Assembly: GCA_021782065.1 (NCBI GenBank)
Contig: JAJXVQ010000065.1
Span: forward strand, 1 to 6,422
Direction: 5' to 3'
Length of the DNA: 6,422 nt
Source of the DNA: Pseudomonadota bacterium
GTDB taxonomy: Bacteria; Pseudomonadota; Gammaproteobacteria; UBA1113
Position numbers and translations under genes: made by a program. Shown here piece after piece: positions 1-5,370 of this stretch. The notes under the pieces are model-generated. The model was given only the letters and a program-made list of their open reading frames with translations. It searched no databases and was not told the DNA's origin. The first letter of the stretch is position 1. The number at the start of each line of letters is the position of its first letter.

Positions 1-320
1 AAAAAGTATTAAAGCAAGCCAAAGGGTATCGCGGTGCTAGAAGCCGTGTCTACCGTGTGGCAAAGCAAGCGGTTATCAAAGCAGGTCAGTATGCTTACCG
101 CGATCGTCGTCAACGTAAACGTGATTTTCGTGGTTTGTGGATTGTACGTATCAATGCTGCAGCCAGAGAATTCGGCTTAACTTACAGTCAATTTATGAAT
201 GGCTTAAGAAAAGCGGCTATAGAGATCGATCGTAAAGTGTTAGCAGAATTGGCAGTGAATCAAAAAGAAGCTTTTGCAGCGATTGTAGAACAATCTAAAG
301 CTGCCTTGGCTCAAGCTTGA
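1..320 (+). CDS. rplT: 50S ribosomal protein L20, 5'-truncated by the window edge
   Basis: Ribosomal protein L20 binds 23S rRNA and is needed early in assembly of the large subunit. The reading frame is open from the first base (first full codon at 3) to TGA at 318-320. Its first visible residues, [20 protein letters not shown], align with E. coli L20 from about residue 16, so about 15 N-terminal residues lie outside the window and the full protein would be about 120 aa, the normal length. The family core is clear: [15 protein letters not shown], then the RINAAAR segment, then the EIDRK stretch near the C-terminus. A GTG at 57 is an internal valine, not the start. In most bacteria rplT closes the infC-rpmI-rplT operon, whose upstream part is not visible. 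pheS begins six bases after the stop, so the two are almost certainly co-transcribed. Confidence 0.97.
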   Translation, partial: KVLKQAKGYRGARSRVYRVAKQAVIKAGQYAYRDRRQRKRDFRGLWIVRINAAAREFGLTYSQFMNGLRKAAIEIDRKVLAELAVNQKEAFAAIVEQSKAALAQA

Positions 321-326
321 TTCTTT

Positions 327-1340
327 ATGCAATCTTTTGATGACATCCTGATAAAAGTACGCGAACAAAGTGCTGAGGCTACGGATTTAGCCGCACTAGA
401 GCAAGTTCGCGTACAATTTCTAGGAAAGAAAGGATCCGTCACCGAGTTGATGAAAACCATGGCTACCTTGGCGCCCGCAGAGCGTCCGGCCTATGGGCAA
501 AAGGTCAACGATTTAAAAGTGGCGATTCAATCTTTATTACAAGACAAACAACTACAACTACAACACAGTGCTTTAAACGAAGCTTTAGAGCGTGATGCTG
601 TAGACACTTCTTTACCAGGACGTGGTGTAGGCGTAGGCCATTTGCATCCCGTCACGCAAACACGTTTGCGTATAGAAGCTTTTTTCAGTGGTATGGGTTT
701 TGATATCGTTTCAGGCCCTGAAATTGAAGATGAATACCATAATTTTGATGCCTTAAATATTCCGGCGCACCATCCGGCGCGCGCTTCACACGATACCTTT
801 TATTTAGAAAATGGATCCTTATTGCGTACCCATACGTCACCCGTGCAAATTCGGTATATGAAAACGGTGAAGCCACCTTTTCGTATGGTGGCACCGGGAC
901 GAGTGTATCGTTGCGACAGCGATATGACGCATACACCTATGTTTCATCAACTAGAAGCTTTGTTGGTGGATGATCACAGTACCTTTGCTGATTTAAAGGG
1001 TTTATTACAATCGTTTCTAGAAGCTTTTTTTGAGCAAACTGTAGTATTGCGCTTACGCCCTTCTTATTTTCCATTTACCGAGCCTTCTGCCGAAGTCGAT
1101 ATACAATGCGTGAAATGCAAAGGCGAGGGTTGTAGGACTTGCGGTCAATCAGGATGGTTGGAAATATTAGGCTGCGGCATGGTACATCCGCAGGTATTGG
1201 CTAATGTAGGCATAGACAGCGAGCGTTACAGTGGTTTTGCCATAGGCATGGGCATCGATCGCCTCACCATGTTGCGCTATGAGATCCCTGATTTACGATT
1301 ATTATTTGAAAACGACATTCGATTTTTACAGCAGTTTTAG
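327..1340 (+). CDS. pheS: Phenylalanyl-tRNA synthetase alpha subunit
   Basis: Catalytic alpha subunit of the alpha2-beta2 class II phenylalanyl-tRNA synthetase, which charges tRNA-Phe in the cytoplasm. The 337 aa are close to the family's usual 325-345. An N-terminal tRNA-binding coiled coil covers about residues 1-90. The class II core follows: motif 1 around [15 protein letters not shown] (106-120), motif 2 from [11 protein letters not shown] (185-195) to [10 protein letters not shown] (201-210), and motif 3 [16 protein letters not shown] (303-318). The alanine matching E. coli Ala294, which sets phenylalanine specificity, is retained (A305). Four cysteines (261, 264, 269, 272) form a CxxC-x4-CxxC knuckle before [13 protein letters not shown]; this is a known PheS variant absent from E. 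coli. The start is fixed because an in-frame stop (318-320) lies just upstream. No Shine-Dalgarno is visible, so translation is probably coupled to rplT. Oddly, pheT does not follow. Confidence 0.97.
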   Translation: MQSFDDILIKVREQSAEATDLAALEQVRVQFLGKKGSVTELMKTMATLAPAERPAYGQKVNDLKVAIQSLLQDKQLQLQHSALNEALERDAVDTSLPGRGVGVGHLHPVTQTRLRIEAFFSGMGFDIVSGPEIEDEYHNFDALNIPAHHPARASHDTFYLENGSLLRTHTSPVQIRYMKTVKPPFRMVAPGRVYRCDSDMTHTPMFHQLEALLVDDHSTFADLKGLLQSFLEAFFEQTVVLRLRPSYFPFTEPSAEVDIQCVKCKGEGCRTCGQSGWLEILGCGMVHPQVLANVGIDSERYSGFAIGMGIDRLTMLRYEIPDLRLLFENDIRFLQQF

Positions 1341-1365
1341 CATCATTCATCGTCAATGAAGATGC
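1340..1365 (+). other. Hairpin directly after pheS
   Basis: GCATC (1340-1344) pairs with GATGC (1361-1365), and after one bulged A, TTCAT (1346-1350) pairs with ATGAA (1356-1360) around a CGTCA loop. It starts at the last base of the pheS stop codon. No T-run follows, so it is not a canonical intrinsic terminator. It may protect the pheS mRNA 3' end or simply be chance. The pairing is seen directly; a role is not established. Confidence 0.4.
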
Positions 1366-1404
1366 GAGATTTGAATGAACATATTGAACTTGAATCAAAG
1401 CTTT

Positions 1405-1446
1405 GTCATCCTCGACCAGGCCGCGAGGCCGCAGTCGGGGATCCAG
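1405..1446. repeat. Palindromic intergenic element with GNRA tetraloop
   Basis: The element is bounded by GTCATCC (1405-1411) and GGATCCAG (1439-1446). TCCTCGAC (1409-1416) pairs with GTCGGGGA (1434-1441) with one G-T wobble. After a small internal loop, GGCC (1419-1422) pairs with GGCC (1427-1430) around GCGA, a GNRA tetraloop. It is far more GC-rich than its surroundings. Its ends resemble dispersed small palindromes I recall from several proteobacterial genomes, but only one copy lies in this window, so repeat status is inferred. Confidence 0.6.
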
Positions 1447-1480
1447 TTTTAAATTTCATGAAAGAATATGTGTAAGATGC

Positions 1481-1500
1481 GCCCAATATGGGCTTTTTTT
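1481..1500 (+). terminator. Short intrinsic-terminator-like hairpin in the adk leader
   Basis: GCCC (1481-1484), loop AATAT and GGGC (1490-1493) form a 4-bp all-GC stem followed at once by seven Ts (1494-1500). This is the form of a Rho-independent terminator, though the stem is short. It ends directly against the adk ribosome binding site, so it could end rplT-pheS transcription, or attenuate read-through into adk. No convincing promoter was found between it and adk. Confidence 0.5.
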
Positions 1501-1506
1501 AAGGAA
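1501..1506 (+). promoter_or_regulatory. Ribosome binding site of adk
   Basis: AAGGAA lies seven bases before the ATG at 1514. It favours this start over a TTG at 1403 in the same frame, which would add 37 residues translated from the palindromic element and the terminator-like hairpin. Confidence 0.8.
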
Positions 1507-1513
1507 TACTATT

Positions 1514-2179
1514 ATGCGTTTAATGATGTTAGGCTGTCCTGGGGCGGGTAAGGGAACTCAAGCGCAATTTATTTCCCGCGATTATCATATTCCACAAATT
1601 TCTACTGGCGAAATGCTACGTCAAGCTGTGACTGCAGGCAGCGACTTAGGCAAAAAGGCACAAGTCATTATGCAAGCGGGCAAATTAGTACCGGATGATT
1701 TGATCATCGATTTAGTCAAAGTACGCATTGCCGAAAAAGATTGTGCTAACGGTTTTATACTCGATGGATTTCCACGTACCATACCGCAAGCAGAAGCATT
1801 GATCGATGCAGCTATTGCTTTAGATGTAGTACTAGAACTCAGTTTAGAGGATGAAGAAATCGTCCATAGAATGAGTGGCCGTCTCGTGCATGCTGCTTCT
1901 GGGCGTGTTTATCACAGCGAATTTAATCCTCCTAAAGTGCCCATGCAAGATGATGTCACGGGCGAACCATTAATACAACGTGAAGACGACAAAGAAGAAA
2001 CGGTGCGTAAACGTATCGATGTGTATCACGCGCAAACCAAGCCCCTAATTGATTTTTATAAACATTTTCCTAAAGATGCGCCTATTGCAGCCCCTAAATT
2101 CTGCCAAGTGTCGGGTTTAGGTACTGTAGAAGAAGTAGCTGCAAGGATTCATGAGAGCTTGCAGAAATTTGGGTTTTGA
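1514..2179 (+). CDS. adk: Adenylate kinase
   Basis: Catalyses ATP + AMP = 2 ADP in the cytoplasm, balancing adenine nucleotides. The 221 aa are close to the usual length of long-type bacterial enzymes (E. coli, 214). The P-loop [10 protein letters not shown] is at residues 7-16 with K13. The AMP-binding part has STGEMLR (30-36, R36), and the DGFPRT signature is at 84-89 (R88). The long LID begins at GRLVH (122-126) and runs through SGRVYH, FNPPKV and DDVTGEPL to about 159. LID and core arginines R123, R156 and R167 are all present. The LID lacks zinc-binding cysteines, as in enteric and related gammaproteobacterial enzymes. The start rests on the AAGGAA site and on family alignment, because the P-loop normally begins within the first ten residues. 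Placement right after pheS is unusual. No sign of damage. Confidence 0.97.
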   Translation: MRLMMLGCPGAGKGTQAQFISRDYHIPQISTGEMLRQAVTAGSDLGKKAQVIMQAGKLVPDDLIIDLVKVRIAEKDCANGFILDGFPRTIPQAEALIDAAIALDVVLELSLEDEEIVHRMSGRLVHAASGRVYHSEFNPPKVPMQDDVTGEPLIQREDDKEETVRKRIDVYHAQTKPLIDFYKHFPKDAPIAAPKFCQVSGLGTVEEVAARIHESLQKFGF

Positions 2180-2199
2180 GGTTAGGCATTATTCTTTGC

Positions 2200-2226
2200 G
2201 TAGGGGCACGCCCCTGTGCCTGCCCG
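2200..2226. repeat. GC-rich inverted repeat between adk and aroE
   Basis: The stretch contains overlapping complementary segments: AGGGG (2202-2206) with CCCCT (2211-2215), or alternatively GGCAC (2205-2209) with GTGCC (2216-2220), and GGGCA with TGCCC (2221-2225). Composition differs sharply from the AT-rich flanks. It resembles a small intergenic palindromic element more than a terminator, since no T-run follows. Only one copy is visible here. Confidence 0.45.
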
Positions 2227-2240
2227 GACTGGGTCTCTTA

Positions 2241-2246
2241 AGAGGA
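2241..2246 (+). promoter_or_regulatory. Ribosome binding site of aroE
   Basis: AGAGGA precedes the ATG at 2251 by four bases. Its left part belongs to a perfect 10-bp palindrome, CTCTTAAGAG (2235-2244), which is probably too short to matter for translation. Confidence 0.75.
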
Positions 2247-2250
2247 AAAA

Positions 2251-3075
2251 ATGAACTTCAAACTCACCGTCATCGGTAATCCCGTTCTACACAGCAAATC
2301 TCCCTGGATCCATACACGTTTTGCGGCGCAATTTAGTGGTTTAAATGTGGATTATACTAAAACAGAAGCACCCCTCGACGCTTTTGAACAAACTGTATTT
2401 TCTTTTCGGGATAGCGGTGGTAATGGTGCCAATGTGACAATACCTTTTAAGGAACAAGCTTATAGGCTTTGCAATGAACTGTCAGAGCGGGCACAAATCG
2501 CCAAAGCGGTCAACACCTTAAAATTTATGGATAACAGTTCAATCTATGGTGAGAATACCGATGGCATAGGCTTTATACGCGATGTGCAACATAATCATGA
2601 TTATTTTTTAAAAGACAAAAAAATAGTATTACTGGGAGCGGGTGGTGCAACCAGAGGTTTATTGTATCCGTTATTAAAAACTAAGCCGCACAGCGTTGTG
2701 ATAGCCAACAGAACTTTAACTAAGGCAGAACATTTAGCCGATGAATTTCGTCAATACGGTAATATAACAGCAAAAGACTTTAAAGAGTTAAAAGCAGAAT
2801 TCGATGTGTTGATCGACTGCACCAGTTTCGATTCCTGGCCTTTACCACTCACCCAAGATATCTTTCAAAATTGCACTTTAGTATACGATCTAAAATACAG
2901 CGACAAGCCCACACCTATCCTTTTACAAGCAACCAATTACGGCGTGAAACAATGCCTAGATGGTTTTGGCATGTTGGTGGAGCAAGCCGCAGAGTCATTT
3001 ACATTATGGACTGGTTTTAAACCGGATACAGCGGTAGTATTACATGAGTATAAAGCATTTAGGGGGACCTTTTGA
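2251..3075 (+). CDS. aroE: Shikimate dehydrogenase (NADP+)
   Basis: Reduces 3-dehydroshikimate to shikimate with NADPH, the fourth step of chorismate and aromatic amino acid synthesis. At 274 aa it has the family's normal length. The substrate domain has VIGNPVLHSKSP (7-18), NVTIPFK (61-67) with catalytic K67, KAVNT (85-89) and ENTDGIGF (101-108) with catalytic D104. The NADP domain has the glycine loop GAGGATRG (129-136) and NRT (153-155). DGFGMLVEQAAESF (237-250) carries the conserved glutamine Q245. The usual NATS motif reads DCTS (189-192), a mild divergence. The ATG is supported by AGAGGA. The last codons (from about 3054) do not match the second copy of the gene's 3' end at 4803-4940, so the C-terminal tail appears to have been replaced. 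The gene runs convergently into the next gene with an 11-base gap and no visible terminator. Confidence 0.95.
   Translation: MNFKLTVIGNPVLHSKSPWIHTRFAAQFSGLNVDYTKTEAPLDAFEQTVFSFRDSGGNGANVTIPFKEQAYRLCNELSERAQIAKAVNTLKFMDNSSIYGENTDGIGFIRDVQHNHDYFLKDKKIVLLGAGGATRGLLYPLLKTKPHSVVIANRTLTKAEHLADEFRQYGNITAKDFKELKAEFDVLIDCTSFDSWPLPLTQDIFQNCTLVYDLKYSDKPTPILLQATNYGVKQCLDGFGMLVEQAAESFTLWTGFKPDTAVVLHEYKAFRGTF
2936..3053 (+). repeat. Direct repeat, left copy (aroE 3' end)
   Basis: This stretch matches 4804-4921 in the same orientation without gaps, with 11 differences in 118 bases by my count (about 91% identity). It is the end of the intact aroE. Similarity stops sharply at both ends. Together with the rmuC duplicate it marks the edge of an old tandem duplication. 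Confidence 0.9.
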
Positions 3076-3086
3076 TGTGCTCAAAA

Positions 3087-4631
3087 TCAACTCAAATGAC
3101 TATAGCGGACACTACGTCCGGCATCATGTTGTATAGTGCCTGTTGATGATGCACTTGCAGCCTCATTTCTTTGTCTTTCAACATGAAATGAACTTATAGA
3201 ATAAGGGCTTTGACTTGAGGCTGATGGTTCGCCCTTTGATGATAATCGACGCTCAGATTCTTTATCTTCTTTTAGGAAAGAATTAACCATGTTATCTAAC
3301 TGAGTCAAGAATTGATAATGCCACTTAGAGTGAATGGAGTCGTCACTCAGTCTAATTTTAAAATGCACTATTATGTCATTCAATTTTTTCAAATCAGGAG
3401 CCGGATCTTTTTCTAAATCGATTGAACTTATAAAATTTTGAAGTTCCGCACGATACTGATACAATAGGGGTGGTATATATTTTTCTTGAGTCTGTGTTTT
3501 AGACTGTGCTTTAAAAGTATAATTGATCTTTTCACCGTTGAAGAAATTGCTATCGTAAGAGGCTAGTTCAATGACGGTTATTATACAATCCATACGCATT
3601 TTTATTTGCATTAATAAAGGAATGTGAGGTTCACATTGAAATTCAGCTATTTCCTTGTCAGCAACCCTGTAATAAACTTCATGCCTTATTTGTGAAAAGA
3701 GATTTTCCTCTTTCGCGCTAAATTGTTGGTATTCCTCTAAAGTCATCATAGGTATATAGGGTTTAGTTAAGCCATAACCACAAATAGCGATTATTCTTCT
3801 CGCTTGTGAGAGATCTAATCCAAACTTTTTTGTAAGTTCGGCCACCATAGATTCATATTTCTGAATGGATTGAAGAGTCCTCATCGCATTCACGGCCTCA
3901 ATTACTTCCACATAATTTTGCATCTCCGCAATCTTATCGGAGTCATTTTCCATAATAGGCTGTATTATTTTTTTGCATTTTTCAAAATTTTCCAATAGAT
4001 CATCTGTTATCTGTACTTCTTGACTTGAAGACGATAGATTGGATGAGAGTTTTTTTGCAAATAAACGAGACAAGTTAATATAGTTCTTGAATGTTTCTGC
4101 ATCAAGCTGAAATAAGTTACAAAAAGATTCAATGCACCTAGTTGCGACTGCCTTTTTAGTTTGTATGGTGGATGCCAGCGCTTCTTCAACGGCATAGGTC
4201 GCAATGAAGCGGCGAGTAGCATCTTTAACAATATAATCTATTATATTATCTCTATTGGATAAATGCATGAATTCTTCAAAATCTGAGGGTGTTATATCAT
4301 CTGAGGGTGTTATATCATCTGAGGGTGTTATATTATCTGATAGTGTTTTCTTTTTAGACAAACCCCTTTTTTCGGATAAAATTCTATTGAAATGGGAAAA
4401 AACTTTCTTAGAGTAGGATGCTAGCCAACCAGAAAAGCGATCATTTTCATCATCTAGAAGCTTTACAAAAAATGATGCTCCTGGTTCAACAAGATGGAGC
4501 GGATGAAATATAGAGGATAGTATTCCTCCTGGCTTATGCAATTCTTGCGCGACTGCTTCTATAAAAGCATCGTGGATTTCCTCTTGAGCTTGTTCCATTG
4601 TTTGAAAGATACTTGCTTCGTAAGCTGCCAT
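3087..4631 (-). CDS. Large hypothetical protein, soluble, with serine-rich tail
   Basis: I do not recognise this 514-aa protein. It has no signal peptide and no clear membrane segment. Residues 1-95 are mostly helical-looking. An exact short repeat, (S)DDITP, fills 98-117. A long charged, helix-rich middle (about 120-455) follows, with possible coiled coil near 210-270. The tail (about 455-514) is polar and rich in Ser, Ala, Glu and Arg, for example GEPSASSQSPYSISSF, and looks disordered. That layout would suit a secreted effector of an intracellular bacterium, but this is inference only. Start choice: ATG at 4631 lies nine bases after GGAGG (4641-4645). An ATG at 4640 abuts GGAGG, and the TTG at 4670 lacks a site, so both are less likely. 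The gene is convergent with aroE and lies inside the left copy of the duplicated aroE-rmuC region. A good promoter candidate lies upstream. Confidence 0.8.
   Translation of the reverse strand: MAAYEASIFQTMEQAQEEIHDAFIEAVAQELHKPGGILSSIFHPLHLVEPGASFFVKLLDDENDRFSGWLASYSKKVFSHFNRILSEKRGLSKKKTLSDNITPSDDITPSDDITPSDFEEFMHLSNRDNIIDYIVKDATRRFIATYAVEEALASTIQTKKAVATRCIESFCNLFQLDAETFKNYINLSRLFAKKLSSNLSSSSQEVQITDDLLENFEKCKKIIQPIMENDSDKIAEMQNYVEVIEAVNAMRTLQSIQKYESMVAELTKKFGLDLSQARRIIAICGYGLTKPYIPMMTLEEYQQFSAKEENLFSQIRHEVYYRVADKEIAEFQCEPHIPLLMQIKMRMDCIITVIELASYDSNFFNGEKINYTFKAQSKTQTQEKYIPPLLYQYRAELQNFISSIDLEKDPAPDLKKLNDIIVHFKIRLSDDSIHSKWHYQFLTQLDNMVNSFLKEDKESERRLSSKGEPSASSQSPYSISSFHVERQRNEAASASSTGTIQHDAGRSVRYSHLS
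4282..4353 (-). repeat. In-frame 18-bp tandem repeat
   Basis: Three head-to-tail units occupy 4282-4299, 4300-4317 and 4318-4335. The first two are identical and the third differs by one base. A fourth, decayed unit follows at 4336-4353. On the coding strand each 18-bp unit adds six residues, DDITPS, to the 514-aa protein, so gain or loss of units would keep the frame. It probably encodes a flexible linker between the N-terminal part and the central helical part. Confidence 0.93.
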
Positions 4632-4640
4632 AGTCTTCAT

Positions 4641-4645
4641 CCTCC
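4641..4645 (-). promoter_or_regulatory. Ribosome binding site deciding the start of the 514-aa gene
   Basis: GGAGG on the - strand is nine bases before the ATG at 4631 and directly against the ATG at 4640. The spacing favours 4631. Confidence 0.65.
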
Positions 4646-4683
4646 GCTGACATTCTATTTTAAGTAACAAGATACGTTACAAT

Positions 4684-4712
4684 ATTCTACCTTTTTTCTA
4701 TTTTAAAGACAA
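4684..4712 (-). promoter_or_regulatory. Candidate sigma70 promoter of the 514-aa gene
   Basis: On the - strand, TTGTCT (4712-4707) and TAGAAT (4689-4684) are separated by 17 bases; they match the -35 and -10 consensus at 4 of 6 and 5 of 6 positions. The -35 element lies in what used to be the last codons of rmuC, at the same place as the candidate promoter before the 103-aa gene. Start of transcription would fall near 4677, leaving a leader of about 45 bases. Confidence 0.5.
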
Positions 4713-4803
4713 ATCCTTATTCGCTTGTTCTATGCGTTTAGTCATTGGAAGTGATCAAAAATTTTACCTAAGGACACAAATGTTGTTGAATGATGTGCAC
4801 TTG
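4698..4803 (-). pseudogene. rmuC: Decayed 3' remnant of rmuC
   Basis: Three blocks match the intact rmuC downstream. 4744-4803 matches 5526-5586 (about 82% by my count). 4720-4744 matches 5486-5510 (21 of 25). 4698-4719 matches the rmuC 3' end around 5356-5378. The intervening rmuC segments, about 16 and 107 bases, are deleted. Read on the - strand it begins VHIIQQHL, like RmuC, then loses frame through small deletions, and it ends in NKDLSLK plus a stop, matching DKDLTLE of the intact gene. Weaker similarity continues past the stop to about 4681. It cannot encode a working protein. It abuts the aroE remnant with no spacer, which is the expected junction of a tandem duplication. Confidence 0.88.
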
Positions 4804-4940
4804 ATTACGGTGTGAAACAATGTCTAGATGGTTTTGGCATGTTGGTAAAACAAGCTGCGGAGTCATTTACATTATGGATTGGTTTTAAACCGGATACAGC
4901 GGTAGTGTTGAATGAGTATAAGGGCGTCGTCGATGCTTAA
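4803..4940 (+). pseudogene. aroE: 3' remnant of aroE
   Basis: This open frame of 45 codons ends at TAA (4938-4940) and repeats the last part of AroE: DYGVKQCLDGFGMLVKQAAE and on to VVLNEYK. It differs from the intact AroE at 4 of 40 residues (N to D, E to K, T to I, H to N). It has no start codon or ribosome binding site in a useful place and lacks both the substrate domain and the glycine loop, so it is a non-functional fragment. Its tail GVVDA differs from the tail of the intact protein. Because a strong hairpin follows it, this copy may keep the original end of the gene. Confidence 0.92.
4804..4921 (+). repeat. Direct repeat, right copy (aroE 3' end)
   Basis: Right partner of 2936-3053, same orientation, about 91% identical with no gaps. 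The left edge coincides with the fusion to the rmuC remnant; the right edge falls inside the final codons of the aroE remnant. Confidence 0.9.
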
Positions 4941-4943
4941 TCT

Positions 4944-4977
4944 AGTTCGGTTTGAGGCGTACACCTCAAACCGAATT
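4944..4977. terminator. Strong 12-bp hairpin, probably a bidirectional terminator
   Basis: TTCGGTTTGAGG (4946-4957) pairs perfectly with CCTCAAACCGAA (4964-4975) around the loop CGTACA; a G-T and an A-T pair extend the stem. It lies between the aroE remnant and the end of the convergent 103-aa gene, the usual place for a shared terminator. No good T-run follows on either strand (ATTCTAATTT to the right), so termination is likely but not canonical. The intact aroE has no equivalent. Confidence 0.7.
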
Positions 4978-4988
4978 CTAATTTAGCG

Positions 4989-5300
4989 TTATCCTAAGGC
5001 ATTAGACATAGGCTCGTTACTACAACCTTTTTCAATACAATGTGAACCTGCACTTCTACCAAAAAAGGTGCAGCACAATGCAAATAGACCTGCACCGACA
5101 AGCTGCGATCCTAGACCAACAGCGGGACAAGGCAGCGTAGCAGCAAAAAAAGCACCGCCGCTTATTAGACCCATACCCGCATCCTTTGCTCCTATTCCAC
5201 AGGTGTTTTCTTCTGACATTTCTGATGGAACGAATGGAACTAGTGGCTTATCTTCCGATTTTGGAAGCGTAGCAGATTGATGTGTATCTTTTTTACTCAT
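4989..5300 (-). CDS. Small glycine-rich hypothetical membrane protein
   Basis: I do not recognise this 103-aa protein. Residues 1-40 are polar, charged and proline-containing, with no signal peptide. Residues about 41-80 are hydrophobic and rich in Gly and Ala (MGLISGGAFFAATL, then VGLGSQLVGAGLFALCCTFF), broken by a proline near 59. This fits one long or two short helices packed by glycine zippers, so an integral membrane protein is likely. Six cysteines (34, 58, 76, 77, 88, 93) are many for its size. The ATG at 5300 has a GAGGG ribosome binding site five bases upstream, which supports this strand over the 70-codon frame opposite. It lies in the right copy of the duplicated aroE-rmuC interval, downstream of rmuC on the same strand, with its own candidate promoter. 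Confidence 0.7.
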   Translation of the reverse strand: MSKKDTHQSATLPKSEDKPLVPFVPSEMSEENTCGIGAKDAGMGLISGGAFFAATLPCPAVGLGSQLVGAGLFALCCTFFGRSAGSHCIEKGCSNEPMSNALG

Positions 5301-5305
5301 TTTAA

Positions 5306-5337
5306 CCCTCGCATATATTTATTTATAATCGTGAGGG
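5306..5337 (-). promoter_or_regulatory. Ribosome binding site of the 103-aa gene, within an inverted repeat
   Basis: The GAGGG site (5310-5306 on the - strand) is exactly complementary to CCCTC (5337-5333) upstream in the leader, with an AT-rich loop of roughly 20 bases between. If transcription starts far enough upstream, the leader could fold and cover the site. The predicted start of transcription is close to CCCTC, so the whole stem may not be transcribed. Confidence 0.45.
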
Positions 5338-5340
5338 AGT

Positions 5341-5370
5341 AGAATAGTCTATTTTTTACTCTAAAGTCAA
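5341..5370 (-). promoter_or_regulatory. Candidate sigma70 promoter of the 103-aa gene
   Basis: On the - strand TTGACT (5370-5365, five of six to consensus) overlaps the Leu-Thr codons near the rmuC end, and TATTCT (5346-5341, four of six) follows after 18 bases. The TATAAA-like bases further downstream (around 5320-5328) are an alternative -10. The position is equivalent to the candidate promoter at 4684-4712 in the other copy of the duplication. Confidence 0.42.

Noticed and set aside
685..936. An open frame on the - strand inside pheS
   Set aside because: It lies wholly within the conserved catalytic core of pheS and shows no protein-like features.
1107..1145. The four-cysteine knuckle in PheS as a novel insertion
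   Set aside because: A CxxC-x4-CxxC element before the GWLE motif is a known PheS variant in many bacteria, though E. coli lacks it.
1403..1513. A 37-residue N-terminal extension of adenylate kinase from a TTG start
   Set aside because: It would translate the palindromic element and terminator-like hairpin, has no ribosome binding site, and lies outside the normal family length. The ATG at 1514 has a good site.
3106..3120. Hairpin CGGAC-ACTAC-GTCCG as the aroE terminator
   Set aside because: It lies inside the coding end of the 514-aa gene, has only five pairs and no T-run on either strand.
4282..4353. The 18-bp repeats as a CRISPR array
   Set aside because: Units are contiguous with no spacers and lie in frame within a coding region.
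3054..4680. The segment with the 514-aa gene as a transposon or integrase-borne island
   Set aside because: No transposase, integrase, terminal inverted repeats or target-site duplication is visible. The flanking aroE and rmuC repeats are better explained by tandem duplication.
5068..5280. A 70-codon open frame on the + strand opposite the 103-aa gene
   Set aside because: No ribosome binding site was found, and its composition looks like the mirror of a glycine/alanine-rich coding strand. The - strand frame has GAGGG and a membrane-like pattern.
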